The notes under the pieces: model-generated
What the model saw: the letters and a program-made list of their open reading frames with translations, nothing else
What the model was told of the DNA's origin: nothing
The model's database searches: none
Made by a program: the position numbers and the translations under genes
Part shown: positions 1 to 8,676 of the stretch, piece after piece
Layout: the number at the start of each line of letters is the position of its first letter
Position numbering within the stretch: position 1 is the first letter of the stretch
Assembly: GCA_020438395.1 (NCBI GenBank)
Contig: JAGQUR010000037.1
Location: 1-64,000 of the forward strand
From: Solirubrobacterales bacterium
GTDB lineage: Bacteria > Actinomycetota > Thermoleophilia > Solirubrobacterales > 70-9
Direction: 5' to 3'
DNA length: 64,000 bases

Positions 1-2
1 TC

Positions 3-743
3 GAATGCTCGGCCATGGCCGAGGCGGAGCTTGGCCAGCCGTTCACCATTCACGGGGGTGGTTCCGACCTGGTCTTCCCCCACCACGAGAATGAGATCGC
101 CCAGTCCGAGGCCGCTCGCGGCAGGCAGCTCGCCCGGGTCTGGATGCACAACGGCATGATCGAGACCGGCTCGGAGAAGATGTCGAAGTCGATCGGCAAC
201 ATCTTCCAGCTATCCGAGGCCCTCGACGCCTACGGCCCCGAGACGGTGGTCGCCTACCTGATCTCGGGTCACTACCGCCAGCCCCTCGCCTTCGGCGAAG
301 GCCCGCTGGAGCAGGCCGCGGCCGGCAACGAGCGGCTGCGCAATTTTCTCCGTGAGAACCCTCCCGGCCAGGAACCCGGAGCCGATGCTGCCGCCGCTGC
401 GGAACGCTTCCGTGACGCGCTGGCCGATGACTTCAACACTCCCCGGGCGATGCGCGAGGCGTTCGACCTGGTCCGGAACGCCAACCAGCGGCCGGATGCG
501 CCGGAACTCGCCGGGGCCGGAACGGCGCTCGCCGGAATGCTCGAGCTGGTCGGGCTCGAGTCGCTCGCGGCCGGCGGGGGAGAGGGTCCCGACCAGGCGG
601 CACTCGATCTGCTCGAGGCGCGAAACACGGCCCGTGCCGAAAAGGACTGGGACCGCGCCGACGAGATCCGTGACCAATTGGCCGATCTCGGCTGGGAAGT
701 GCGGGACGGGGCCGAGGGCGCCCGGCTCGTACCCCGAAGCTGA
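3..743 (+). CDS. cysS: Cysteinyl-tRNA synthetase, 3' part
   Basis: This is the C-terminal part of the class I synthetase that charges tRNA-Cys in the cytoplasm. The gene enters from the left edge, and the reading frame is open from the first bases (E-C-S-A-M, matching the HIECSAM region). The GGGSDLVFPHHENE zinc and substrate region and the KMSKS ATP-binding loop are both intact. They are followed by the helical DALR-like anticodon-binding region and the usual short basic C-terminal tail (DWDRADEIRDQL). The stop is one base before the ATG of rlmB, so the two genes are probably co-transcribed. The 5' part lies outside the window. Identification is secure. Confidence 0.96.
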   Translation, partial: ECSAMAEAELGQPFTIHGGGSDLVFPHHENEIAQSEAARGRQLARVWMHNGMIETGSEKMSKSIGNIFQLSEALDAYGPETVVAYLISGHYRQPLAFGEGPLEQAAAGNERLRNFLRENPPGQEPGADAAAAAERFRDALADDFNTPRAMREAFDLVRNANQRPDAPELAGAGTALAGMLELVGLESLAAGGGEGPDQAALDLLEARNTARAEKDWDRADEIRDQLADLGWEVRDGAEGARLVPRS

Positions 744-744
744 G

Positions 745-1401
745 ATGGCATCGAACGAGATCATCTACGGCCGCAACCCCGTCGAAGAGGCGGAGAAGGG
801 CCGGCGGCGCGTGCTGCGGGTCTGGAGGTCCCCTGAAACCCCGGAATCGAAGCTGGCCGAGCTCTGTGGCTCGGCTGACCATCAGGGGATCGTCGCCGAG
901 GTTGAGCCATTTCCCTACGTGGATGGCGAGGAACTGCTTGAGGGCGACGAGTCCCTGGTCGTCGTTCTCGACCAGATTCAGGATCCCCGCAACCTGGGAG
1001 CGGTCTGCCGCTCCGCAGAGGCAGCGGGCGCGACCGGGGTGGTGATCCCCGACCGTCGCGCCGCATCGGTCACGGCCGCGGCCGCAAAGGCCTCGGCCGG
1101 CGCGGTCGAGCACCTGAAGATCGCCCGGGTCCGCAACATCAGCGACTGGATAACAGAAGCCAAGGACGCCGGATTCTGGATCTGGGGCGCCGACGGCCGT
1201 TCCGACCAGGCACCCTGGCAGGTCGACCTGACCGGAAAGACGGCCCTGGTTCTCGGGACCGAGGAAAAGGGCCTGAGGCCCCGTGTCGCGGATTCCTGCG
1301 ACGGTCTGATCGCCATTCCCCAGCAGGGGAAGGTGGACTCGCTGAACGTCTCGGTGGCCGCTTCGATCCTGATTTTCGAAGCTATCCGCCAGCGATCCTG
1401 A
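745..1401 (+). CDS. rlmB: 23S rRNA 2'-O-ribose methyltransferase, TrmH/SpoU family (RlmB-like)
   Basis: The 218-residue product is a SPOUT-fold RNA methyltransferase that would use SAM to methylate ribose on 23S rRNA. It has the short N-terminal substrate-binding domain (IIYGRNPVEEA) and then the knotted catalytic domain with its three family motifs: DQIQDPRNLGAVCRSAEAAG, VLGTEEKGL and IPQQGKVDSLNVSVAA. The ATG at 745 is preferred over in-frame upstream codons because those overlap cysS; it sits 1 bp after the cysS stop. The order cysS-rlmB-sigH is common in Gram-positive bacteria. RlmB versus another TrmH group member cannot be settled from sequence alone. Confidence 0.93.
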   Translation: MASNEIIYGRNPVEEAEKGRRRVLRVWRSPETPESKLAELCGSADHQGIVAEVEPFPYVDGEELLEGDESLVVVLDQIQDPRNLGAVCRSAEAAGATGVVIPDRRAASVTAAAAKASAGAVEHLKIARVRNISDWITEAKDAGFWIWGADGRSDQAPWQVDLTGKTALVLGTEEKGLRPRVADSCDGLIAIPQQGKVDSLNVSVAASILIFEAIRQRS

Positions 1402-1431
1402 GCCATCCGCCGGCCTATCCGGCGTCCCTCC

Positions 1432-1457
1432 GTCTGCAATCCGGATTGCAGACCTTT
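1432..1457 (+). terminator. Hairpin terminator after rlmB
   Basis: A perfect 22-base palindrome (1432-1453), which folds as a 9-bp stem with a CCGG loop, is followed by CTTTC. It lies 30 bp after the rlmB stop and just before the sigH promoter. Confidence 0.6.
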
Positions 1458-1467
1458 CACCCGCGAG

Positions 1468-1495
1468 TTGACAGAACTCTGCGCGTGTGTAAACT
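1468..1495 (+). promoter_or_regulatory. Sigma-70 promoter for sigH
   Basis: TTGACA at 1468-1473 and TAAACT at 1490-1495 are separated by 16 bp. The pair lies between the rlmB terminator and the sigma factor gene, leaving a leader of about 105 nt. Both boxes are close to the housekeeping consensus. Confidence 0.7.
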
Positions 1496-1606
1496 AATCG
1501 GAAGATAAAGGGTGAACCTCGACTTGAGTGTGAGGGTCATCTGTCAGCAAGGGCGTCCAGGGGAGGTAAGTGGCGCCACAGGCCTTCTTCTAAAGGAGAA
1601 TGTGCG

Positions 1607-2305
1607 GTGGCTACCCCAACCTCTATTTCCCATAATCAAGCTGTTTCCGACGTCCCTGCCAGATCTGGCTCGACTGGGTCTAAACCTCGACTTGAGCCTG
1701 ATGATGAGACTCTGGTCGCCTTCGCGAAGCGTGGCAAGACCGATGCTGCCGATCGTCTGATCCGGCGGTACCACAGCTTCGTACGGCTCAAGGCTTCGTC
1801 CTATTTCCTGGTCGGCGGAGACTCCGATGACCTCGTGCAGGAGGGCCTGCTGGGTCTCCACAAGGCGATTCGCGACTACCGGACCGACCGCGAGTCGAGC
1901 TTCCGCAACTTCGCCGAGCTCTGTATCACCCGTCAGATCATCACTGCGGTGAAAACCGCGACCAGGAACAAGCACGCACCGCTCAATCAGTACGTCTCCT
2001 TCGGTCAGTCGCCGGCGGCCAATACCGAGTCGGAAACCACCATGGAAGAGATCCTGCCCGGACCGACCGCCCTCGATCCGGTCAATCAGGCGATTTCATC
2101 GGAGGAGCTCGCCTCCCTCGTTTCCTGCCTGCAGGGCTCGCTTTCGGAGATGGAAAGCAGCGTTCTGGGCTACTACCTCGAGGATCGGTCCTATGAGGAT
2201 GTGGCGGCGCTGCTTGGCTGCGAGACCAAGACCGTCGACAACGCCCTCCAGCGTGTAAAGCGCAAGGTCAGCAAACACCTCGAGTCACGCGACGTAGCTG
2301 TCTGA
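1607..2305 (+). CDS. sigH: RNA polymerase sigma factor, SigH (Spo0H)-like
   Basis: A 232-residue sigma-70 family factor without region 1. Region 2 is at about residues 40-110 (DELVAFAKRGKTDAADRL-type start, DSDDLVQEGLLGLHKAIRDY, FRNFAELCITRQI) and region 4 at about 165-225 (LSEMESSVLGYYLEDRSYEDVAALLGCETKTVDNALQRVKRK). The arrangement matches Bacillus SigH, and SigH homologues occur next to rlmB in many Gram-positives. The start is GTG at 1607, with AAAGGAG 8 bp upstream. The N-terminal 30 residues are polar and poorly conserved. Targets cannot be read from the sequence. It is the last protein gene before tRNA-Thr, into which the ICE has inserted. Confidence 0.9.
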   Translation: MATPTSISHNQAVSDVPARSGSTGSKPRLEPDDETLVAFAKRGKTDAADRLIRRYHSFVRLKASSYFLVGGDSDDLVQEGLLGLHKAIRDYRTDRESSFRNFAELCITRQIITAVKTATRNKHAPLNQYVSFGQSPAANTESETTMEEILPGPTALDPVNQAISSEELASLVSCLQGSLSEMESSVLGYYLEDRSYEDVAALLGCETKTVDNALQRVKRKVSKHLESRDVAV

Positions 2306-2325
2306 CTGTCACAATCACGCCTCCT

Positions 2326-2399
2326 GCCCGGCTAGCTCAATTGGCTAGAGCACCTGTCTTGTAAACAGGAGGTTTCCGGTTCGACCCCGGAGCCGGGCT
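2326..2399 (+). tRNA. tRNA-Thr (anticodon TGT)
   Basis: A complete 74-nt cloverleaf: acceptor GCCCGGC/GCCGGGC, a D arm with AATTGGCTA, anticodon arm CCTGT-CTTGTAA-ACAGG with anticodon TGT, and T arm TCCGG-TTCGACC-CCGGA. CCA is not encoded. The 3' half from 2358 is duplicated at the right end of the ICE, so the element integrated here and left the tRNA intact. Confidence 0.97.
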
Positions 2400-2400
2400 T
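2358..2400 (+). repeat. attL, left attachment repeat
   Basis: 43 bp covering the anticodon loop to the 3' end of tRNA-Thr plus one base. It is matched at 53265-53307 with one mismatch (C in the T loop here, G at the right end). The element copy reconstitutes a functional tRNA. Confidence 0.92.
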
Positions 2401-2727
2401 CTCGTCACCTCTCTCGAACTCCATCTGTGAAGCCGAACCCGCAGCCTTAGTGCCGCGGAAGCCGCCTCACGAGACGCCAACGATGTACCGCAAAATGTAC
2501 CACCGGCTCTCGGGAACTGGCAATCGTCGTCCGGGCAGCAGCAGGTTCGATCCCCGTCGGTAGCCCTCTCGACAACTCCATCGTGATCAATTCTCGGTCT
2601 GCGGGCATGAAGGATTTCCGGATCTATCCATGCGACGCATCCGTTGGTCGCCGAAACTGCTCGCAAGATCCGTATTTGGCTCTCTTAGCCCACCAAATCC
2701 GTCCTGCCCGCATGACATCCTGCGCTA
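2401..2727. other. Left-end non-coding segment of the ICE
   Basis: No gene is supported between attL and the first cargo gene. The segment holds a pair of direct repeats of ATGTACC at 2483 and 2495, which mirror a pair near the right end (see the arm-site entries). It also holds a short stretch (2418-2434) resembling chromosomal DNA just outside attR. No convincing -35/-10 pair for the following operon was seen. Confidence 0.6.
2482..2502 (+). repeat. Paired ATGTACC direct repeats, candidate integrase/excisionase arm site (left)
   Basis: ATGTACC occurs at 2483 and 2495, 12 bp apart, 82 bp inside attL. The same heptamer pair with the same 12-bp period occurs at 53150/53162 inside attR. Symmetric placement next to both att cores is what arm-type recombinase sites look like; the assignment is inferred. 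Confidence 0.5.
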
Positions 2728-4569
2728 GTGAAGAAGTCCCCTTATCGCAACGAACTTGAAGCGCTCCCGGACACCTACTCCGCCATCCTAGACGCGGATG
2801 TTGGCTCATTACGCAGCGCCGTGGAGGCTCTCGGCCATGGTCCAGCTGCTTTTGCTGGGTCGGGTGGGACGATGGTGCTCGCTACTCTCGCCGCCCGACT
2901 GCACGAATGGGTTTTTCGGCAACCAGGTTGTGCCTGCACAGCGCTTGAGTTGATCGACTTGCCGCAGCTTTCGGAGCGTGGCGGATTGTTGTTCTCGTCG
3001 AGCGGAAAGCATCCGGACGCCGAACGGGTCTTCTCGGAATTTGAGCGGTCGCGTTTCCGGCCCGCCGTCGTGCTAACCCACCGAGCCGTCAAAGACCTTC
3101 AAGCGAAAGCGGGGCCGGATACCCGAATCGTCCAGTTGCCAGCGCCCGCGCAGCCCGACGGTTTTTTGGCCACTGGAAGCGTGATGCAGATGACGGTCGC
3201 GCTTCTCCGGGCGTATATCGACAGTCCAAAGTTGCCCGAGTCATTGCCGCGTATCCTTGACACAGAGCCTGAACTCAGACCTGAGGTATTGGTTTTGACT
3301 TCTCCGGCGTTGGCGGCTGTAGCTCGCGATATTGAGGTTCGGCTGGTCGAGTCAGGTCTAGCATCTGTGCAAGTGGCCGACTACCGTAACTTCGCTCATG
3401 GACGACATACGGGTTTCGCGCGCAGAATCCCCGATACGACGGTTATCTCGTTGAGCGATCCGGCGTCAGAGAAGCTAGCTTCGGGGACCGTCGCAGCGCT
3501 TCCGGGCGAAGCCGATGTGCGAACGTGGCATCACGAAGGTCCTTGGACCCAAGCACTGATCGTCTTGCTGCTCCGCTCGATGCACCTAGCTGGAGAAGAA
3601 GGACTGCGCGTCGGGGTAGACGTGGCCAGACCGTCCGTACCTGAATTTGGTCGTCGTCTCTATCGGCTGCCGTTGAAGCGGCGTCTCCCGGAGCACCTGG
3701 CAGACGGCGTCGAGCGCAAACTCTTGGCGCTGGGGGCTGGCGACAGCGATGAGTTTCGCGAATTTTATCTGCGGTCACAAGATGAGTGGAGCGATCTACT
3801 TCAGGCCCAGCGCTTTGCCGCAGTTGTCCTGGACTACGACGGGACCGTCTGTTTTACATCGCAACGTCGAGACCTGCCAGATGAGCCGGTGCAGCAAGGT
3901 GTTCGGCGACTGCTCGAAAGTGGCGCGCACGTTGGTTTTGCCAGCGGGCGAGGAAAATCGCTCTACCGCGACCTCCGACGGTGGGTGCCAGATCAATTTT
4001 GGGGCCAGGTGCTCTTGGGGCTCTACAACGGGGCAGTCGAGCTCTCGCTCGATGATCCGCTTCCAGAGCTTCGCGACCCAAGCGACTGGAGTCGCAAAGT
4101 AGTCGATGCGTTAAGCGATCTACCTCTCGGTGACCGACTTGAGATCGAAGAGCGCGGCGCTCAAGTCACAGTCTCGGCGCGAGGCGCACTACAGCACGGC
4201 CGACTGGCGGAACTTGTGCGCGAGAGACTGGTGAGCGCCGAGGTTGGCGCTCAAGTGGTCGCATCCGGGCACAGCGTCGATGTCATCTCGCCTGAGACTG
4301 GGAAGACCTCGGTATTGGATGCCGCGGGCGAGCTGTGGGGCAAAGCCATCCTTGCCATAGGCGACCAGGGGCAAATCGGGGGCAACGATCATGCCTTGTT
4401 AGGTCGAGGACCATTCTCGCTGACCGTTGACAAGTGTTCAGCGGACCCGACCAGGTGCTGGTATGTCGGTGATGGTACGCGGACTGGTCCAGCCCTCTTG
4501 GCGCGTCACCTGCGCGACCTGCGCCCCCTCAAGGGGGGGCTAGCCTTCAGGATCAGGGAGAAGAAATGA
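2728..4569 (+). CDS. SIS-domain / HAD-phosphatase fusion, first gene of the five-gene cargo operon
   Basis: 613 residues in two parts. The N-terminal half (about 1-190) resembles a SIS sugar-phosphate-binding domain: a glycine-rich loop AGSGGTM near residue 43 and LLFSSSGKHPDAERV about 50 residues later. The C-terminal part (from about 360) is a HAD hydrolase. Motif I is DYDGT at 369-373, motif II lies in FASGRGKS, and the acidic motif is GDQGQIGGND near 545-554. The long insert between motif II and the acidic motif suggests a C2-type cap, as in sugar phosphatases. A phosphosugar or nucleotide-sugar substrate is therefore likely but not identified. It starts with GTG at 2728, has no clear ribosome binding site, and may be leaderless or start elsewhere. 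Its stop overlaps the next ATG by 4 bp. Confidence 0.8.
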   Translation: MKKSPYRNELEALPDTYSAILDADVGSLRSAVEALGHGPAAFAGSGGTMVLATLAARLHEWVFRQPGCACTALELIDLPQLSERGGLLFSSSGKHPDAERVFSEFERSRFRPAVVLTHRAVKDLQAKAGPDTRIVQLPAPAQPDGFLATGSVMQMTVALLRAYIDSPKLPESLPRILDTEPELRPEVLVLTSPALAAVARDIEVRLVESGLASVQVADYRNFAHGRHTGFARRIPDTTVISLSDPASEKLASGTVAALPGEADVRTWHHEGPWTQALIVLLLRSMHLAGEEGLRVGVDVARPSVPEFGRRLYRLPLKRRLPEHLADGVERKLLALGAGDSDEFREFYLRSQDEWSDLLQAQRFAAVVLDYDGTVCFTSQRRDLPDEPVQQGVRRLLESGAHVGFASGRGKSLYRDLRRWVPDQFWGQVLLGLYNGAVELSLDDPLPELRDPSDWSRKVVDALSDLPLGDRLEIEERGAQVTVSARGALQHGRLAELVRERLVSAEVGAQVVASGHSVDVISPETGKTSVLDAAGELWGKAILAIGDQGQIGGNDHALLGRGPFSLTVDKCSADPTRCWYVGDGTRTGPALLARHLRDLRPLKGGLAFRIREKK

Positions 4570-5651
4570 AGTCCGAACTCGCGGAAGAGCTACTTGGTTC
4601 TCTGATGGGCTGGGATCGCGAGGCCTTCGCTGAGCAGGTACGTCGTCTTGAAGCTATGGCTAGTCACAAGTGGGATGAGTACGGCAATTTTCGTCCCGGT
4701 GTCAAGTTCTTCGAAAGTCTGGCTGCCTGGCTGAATCAGTTCTCTGACAGCGCTGACCGTGCCACTGCGCTGAACTTCGTTCTCGATCGGATGGTCTTTC
4801 TATCGGATGCCGAGATGACTCACTTGATCGAATTGGTGTACCCCGACCACATGGAGACGGTGCTTCTTCAACGCGTCGCTTCAGCCACCGGAATCTCTCC
4901 ATTCTGCGTCTCTGCGTTGGTCGAACACCCCGATTTTGTTGCGCTTAGGCGTCGCTCGCTTGTTCTTGGAGCCTCAGACGGGGCACGTTTGGACCGTTTA
5001 CGTCGTTCAGCGCCGTTTCTATCGCACGAACAGTTCCTGCAAAGCAGCGAACCTCCCGTCGAACTAATTAGGCCGATGGCAAACAAACTCTCTGAGGCTC
5101 TCAAAGATCAGGGGATTGACGCGCCAGCGACCTTTGGACATATTTTTCTTGTCGACGATTTCGCTGGGAGCGGCGAGACTCTTCTGCGTATTAAGGATGG
5201 TGAGCGCAAGGGCAAACTCCATAAGCTGAACGAGGCCATCAATGAGTTGCGAGAGGCCGACCTTGTGACAGAAGATATTGATGTCACTGTGATTCTCTAC
5301 ATTGCCAGCGAGCAAGCGCACCAACATGTTGTAGAGGCATTGGAGTCCACCTCGCTCCCGGCTTGGGAAGTTCGTCTTGTGCAGAGCCTGCCGAGCACCG
5401 TGAAAGTAGACCAAAGCGACCCCGCGATGGCTGACCTCTCCAGGCGTTTCTACGACGATGTGCTGACTGATGAACACAAAGGTCGTGCTCCGTTGGGATA
5501 CGCCGATTGTGCTCTCCCATTGGTTCTGTCCCACAACACGCCAAACAATTCAATCTCGCTGCTCTGGGCTGACACCACAGTCGAACCGCAAAGTTTGAAT
5601 CGTCTGGCGCTCTTCCCTCGTTACGAACGCCATCATCGGGATCGTCCGTGA
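4566..5651 (+). CDS. Phosphoribosyltransferase-like protein (PRTase-CE-like)
   Basis: 361 residues. The mostly helical N-terminal half is followed by a PRTase core. Its PRPP-binding loop is visible as VDDFAGSGET at 196-205, preceded by hydrophobic strand HIFLVDD. A further strand (VTVILYIASEQAHQHV) and a C-terminal acidic stretch with DCALPLVLSHNTPNN follow. PRTases transfer a phosphoribosyl group from PRPP to a base or release it. From memory, a divergent family called PRTase-CE has been described in predicted prokaryotic conflict systems together with ORC/CDC6-like ATPases, which matches the next gene. Substrate and activity are unknown. The two acidic residues of the PRPP loop are retained, which argues for an active enzyme. 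Confidence 0.8.
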   Translation: MKSELAEELLGSLMGWDREAFAEQVRRLEAMASHKWDEYGNFRPGVKFFESLAAWLNQFSDSADRATALNFVLDRMVFLSDAEMTHLIELVYPDHMETVLLQRVASATGISPFCVSALVEHPDFVALRRRSLVLGASDGARLDRLRRSAPFLSHEQFLQSSEPPVELIRPMANKLSEALKDQGIDAPATFGHIFLVDDFAGSGETLLRIKDGERKGKLHKLNEAINELREADLVTEDIDVTVILYIASEQAHQHVVEALESTSLPAWEVRLVQSLPSTVKVDQSDPAMADLSRRFYDDVLTDEHKGRAPLGYADCALPLVLSHNTPNNSISLLWADTTVEPQSLNRLALFPRYERHHRDRP

Positions 5652-7606
5652 GGTCGTACGTCAACCCATTTCGAGCACGAACGTCGGAGCAGATAGCTCA
5701 CCAGGGCTTGGACCGATACCTGCGGTCGTTCGGAGCTGACGCGCTTGACCTGTTGCCGGACGAACTATGGGACCGTCTCGTTTTGATTCGCAGCGCCCCG
5801 GGGGCCGGGAAAACTTCGCTCCTTCGTGCGGTGAGCGCGGAAACTCTGAAGGTGTTAGGTAGTCGCAGAAATTCGCATGATGATCTACGTGAACGACTGC
5901 GAAGTATGTCGGTGCTCGACGCGGATGATAGGCCGTGCGTTTTGGGATTTCGCGTTCCGCTCGGCCGTGACTTTAGAGCAATTGAGGATCTCGAATCTGA
6001 CTCAAGTGCTGGCCGACGCACTTTCCTGCGGCTGCTTGACGCTCGGATCATTGGAGCGTTCTGCGATGCCATAGAGCATTTGGCGGCAGTTGATGAAGGC
6101 TCAGTTCTCGCTGCTGTCAGGGTTGAGCCGGACTCGAGCGGAGGGGCGGCCCTCGAACGAGTTGGCGGTGAGAGCGGGGAAGATCTTCAGGCGTGGGCTC
6201 GGAGGACCGAGGATGAGATCCTCGATCGACTCGACGCCGTGTTGCCCCGCGATGAACCAGCCGACGGACATGCCGCCCTATACAGCTTGCGCGCGTTGAG
6301 TGATGCCAAGCTGCGAATTGATGGTCAGCTGTCCCAGCTTCGACCTCTCCTCTTACTGGACGATGGCCACGAGCTGGCAGCGAGCCAGCGCACACTTCTT
6401 CTAGACGCGCTCCATGATCGCGAGCTACATCTGGCTCGTTGGTACACGGAGAGATATTCCGCGATGGAGCCAGAGGAACTCGTCGGAGACGGTGAGCCGT
6501 GGCGTAACAACGTGCTTGTCGATCTGGAACTTGAAGCTCGACGCATGGGAACAGTTACCCGACGTGGTGGCAAGACTCGTCAGTTTGAAAAGCTCCTGGC
6601 CGATATCTCGGGCCGTCGGGCCTCCCGTCCTTTACTGCAGTACGACGACGAGGATCGAACTTTTGTCGAACTCTTGGATGGTGAACTCGGTGATGAAATC
6701 GAAGACCGTGCGGATCTTGCAATCAGATCCATCCGAGAGCGCCTTCTTAGCGTCGTCGATAGTGTCGATACCCGCTACAGCACATGGTTCACGGACGCGG
6801 ATGGATTGAGTGGGACGCAGGCCGCCATACGCTGGCGCGAACTTGAAATCATCATCACCCGGGACCTGGAACGACCGGAGCTTGGACTTTTTGAAGTCGA
6901 GCTAAGCGAAGAAGAGCGGAAAGCTCGCAGCGGCTCAGCTATTCGTGAGTCTGCCGACTTGTTCCTGCGCCGGGAGTTTGGATTGCCGTTTTACTTCGGG
7001 TCGGAGCGTCTCAGCAAGATGTCAGCTGAAAATATCGAGCAATATCTCAATCTGTGTGCTGACATGTTCGACGAGATGTTGGTCGGTATTACGTTGCGTC
7101 GTGGTGCCGAACTGCATCCCATCCGTCAGGACGCAGCACTAACGGCGGCGAGCGAGCAATTCTGGCGTGACATTCCTGCCCGTCGAGTCGGAGGACGCGG
7201 CATCCAACAGCTGTTGCGGCACATTGCCAAGCTCTGTCGAACGGAGACCTATCGGCGGAAAGCTCCATATGCACCGGGAGTAACGGGGACGGCACTAAGC
7301 ATGGACGATCGAGCCCGGCTTCTTGACCCAGCGGTCCGAGATCGAATTCCGGGTGCGGCAGAGCTGTTTGACGCACTTGGTGGCGCTATCGGACACAACC
7401 TGCTGCGCGCGCATACGAATCGGTCGGTGAAGAACAACAGATGGATGGTGCTGTACCTCAATCGACTGACATGCGTGCGCTACGGATTGCCACTGGGATA
7501 CGGTGGATTCAGAGAGCGGTCGCTCGAAGAGATGTGCAGGTGGATGCTCGACGACATCGAGGACGTGACGGAGTCGGGCGTGCAGGAATCTCTGGATATC
7601 GCATGA
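5648..7606 (+). CDS. ORC/CDC6-like P-loop ATPase of the cargo operon
   Basis: 652 residues. Walker A is SAPGAGKTS at about 49-57. A Walker B-like strand, LLLLDDGHEL, lies near 233-242, with an acidic pair and a following helix typical of AAA+/STAND proteins. Family members of this kind have been called ORC-CDC6-like in conflict systems; that name is applied from memory. The region after 300 is charged and helical, with no recognised nuclease motif. It probably acts as a regulator or sensor of the enzyme genes around it. The GTG start at 5648 overlaps the previous stop by 4 bp (GTGA), and its own stop overlaps the next ATG by 4 bp. Confidence 0.78.
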   Translation: MRSYVNPFRARTSEQIAHQGLDRYLRSFGADALDLLPDELWDRLVLIRSAPGAGKTSLLRAVSAETLKVLGSRRNSHDDLRERLRSMSVLDADDRPCVLGFRVPLGRDFRAIEDLESDSSAGRRTFLRLLDARIIGAFCDAIEHLAAVDEGSVLAAVRVEPDSSGGAALERVGGESGEDLQAWARRTEDEILDRLDAVLPRDEPADGHAALYSLRALSDAKLRIDGQLSQLRPLLLLDDGHELAASQRTLLLDALHDRELHLARWYTERYSAMEPEELVGDGEPWRNNVLVDLELEARRMGTVTRRGGKTRQFEKLLADISGRRASRPLLQYDDEDRTFVELLDGELGDEIEDRADLAIRSIRERLLSVVDSVDTRYSTWFTDADGLSGTQAAIRWRELEIIITRDLERPELGLFEVELSEEERKARSGSAIRESADLFLRREFGLPFYFGSERLSKMSAENIEQYLNLCADMFDEMLVGITLRRGAELHPIRQDAALTAASEQFWRDIPARRVGGRGIQQLLRHIAKLCRTETYRRKAPYAPGVTGTALSMDDRARLLDPAVRDRIPGAAELFDALGGAIGHNLLRAHTNRSVKNNRWMVLYLNRLTCVRYGLPLGYGGFRERSLEEMCRWMLDDIEDVTESGVQESLDIA

Positions 7607-8676
7607 CTCACTGGGAACATCCCCTTCTCGTATCTGAGAAGACCTTCGACGATGTCTGGTCGCGTCCCAACGATGAGCCGATCCTTTTTGTCGTGGGCTC
7701 AGGATTCGACCCGCGTGCCGCGGTCGTACTCAGCCGGTTGGTCGGCTCGACTGGTCGTCGAATCGATAGCGTGATGATCGATCTTCCAGAGGACGCTACA
7801 GATCTTGATGTTCGCCCAATGGCGATCGCGAACCGCACGCGCATTCAAGAACTGATCACGGAGGCGGGCGGCGAGTTACGTCACCAATCCCGCCCGGAGT
7901 TTCATGATCCCGGCGCCCTTGGTCGGCTAGTCAGTCGCGGGTTTCAACGAAGTGGTCTGCTTGAGCAGTACAAAGAAATAGTAGTGGAGATCTCCGCGAT
8001 GCCACGTTCGGTGTTTTTTCCGCTGATTCGCGGGATCCTGGAGCGCGCACACGCAGCTGATGGGGACGGACAGCCTTGGGCTGGGGATCTCCACGTAGCG
8101 GTTTGTGAGAACCCTGAGGCAGACGAGAGCATCCTCGAAGAGGGCACGACCGCGATGGCGCCAATCGGCGGCTTCGCACGCACCGGAGGAGAGACGCCAG
8201 CCACGACCATTTGGGTCCCGGTTCTGGGCGAGGGTGCGGTCGCCCGGGCCAGCCGTCTCTACGAAGAGCTTGATCCAGACGAGGTCTGTCCCGTGCTTCC
8301 CTTCCCGGCCCGCGATCCCCGTCGGGGGGACCGGATAGTCTCGGAATATCGCCAGCTGCTATTCGACGAGATCCGCATGGAACCTCGGAACGTGATCCAC
8401 GGCGCAGAACGCAATCCGTTCGATCTGTACCGCACTCTCGGTCGTCTTCACACACGATATTGTCAGGCTCTGAGTCCGCTCGGTCCAGTTGCCATGGTTC
8501 TTTCTTCGCATTCCTCCAAATTGCTCTCCGTTGGCGTTCTTCTGACCGCCTACGAACACGACCTCGAAGTCCAGCATGTGAGCCCGGGCACCTATGGGCT
8601 GCGAGATGGCGGTGACGGCTTGCGCGATCACGATGAGATCTTCGACCTCTGGTTGACTGGAGAGCCGTACCGATGA
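7603..8676 (+). CDS. Unrecognised Rossmann-like protein of the cargo operon
   Basis: 357 residues with no family recognised. An N-terminal strand-turn-helix (ILFVVGSGFDPRAAVVL) and further strands (IDSVMIDLP, EIVVEISAMPRSVFFPLI, LHVAVCENPEADESI) give a Rossmann-like alternation in the first 200 residues. A second alpha/beta segment with MVLSSHSSKLLSVGVLLTAY follows near 300. No membrane segment and no nuclease motif is visible. It could be a ligand sensor or an effector. The start is ATG at 7603, overlapping the ATPase stop (ATGA); upstream in-frame codons lie within the ATPase gene. Its stop overlaps the kinase start in the same way, so expression is coupled to both. Confidence 0.72.
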   Translation: MTHWEHPLLVSEKTFDDVWSRPNDEPILFVVGSGFDPRAAVVLSRLVGSTGRRIDSVMIDLPEDATDLDVRPMAIANRTRIQELITEAGGELRHQSRPEFHDPGALGRLVSRGFQRSGLLEQYKEIVVEISAMPRSVFFPLIRGILERAHAADGDGQPWAGDLHVAVCENPEADESILEEGTTAMAPIGGFARTGGETPATTIWVPVLGEGAVARASRLYEELDPDEVCPVLPFPARDPRRGDRIVSEYRQLLFDEIRMEPRNVIHGAERNPFDLYRTLGRLHTRYCQALSPLGPVAMVLSSHSSKLLSVGVLLTAYEHDLEVQHVSPGTYGLRDGGDGLRDHDEIFDLWLTGEPYR

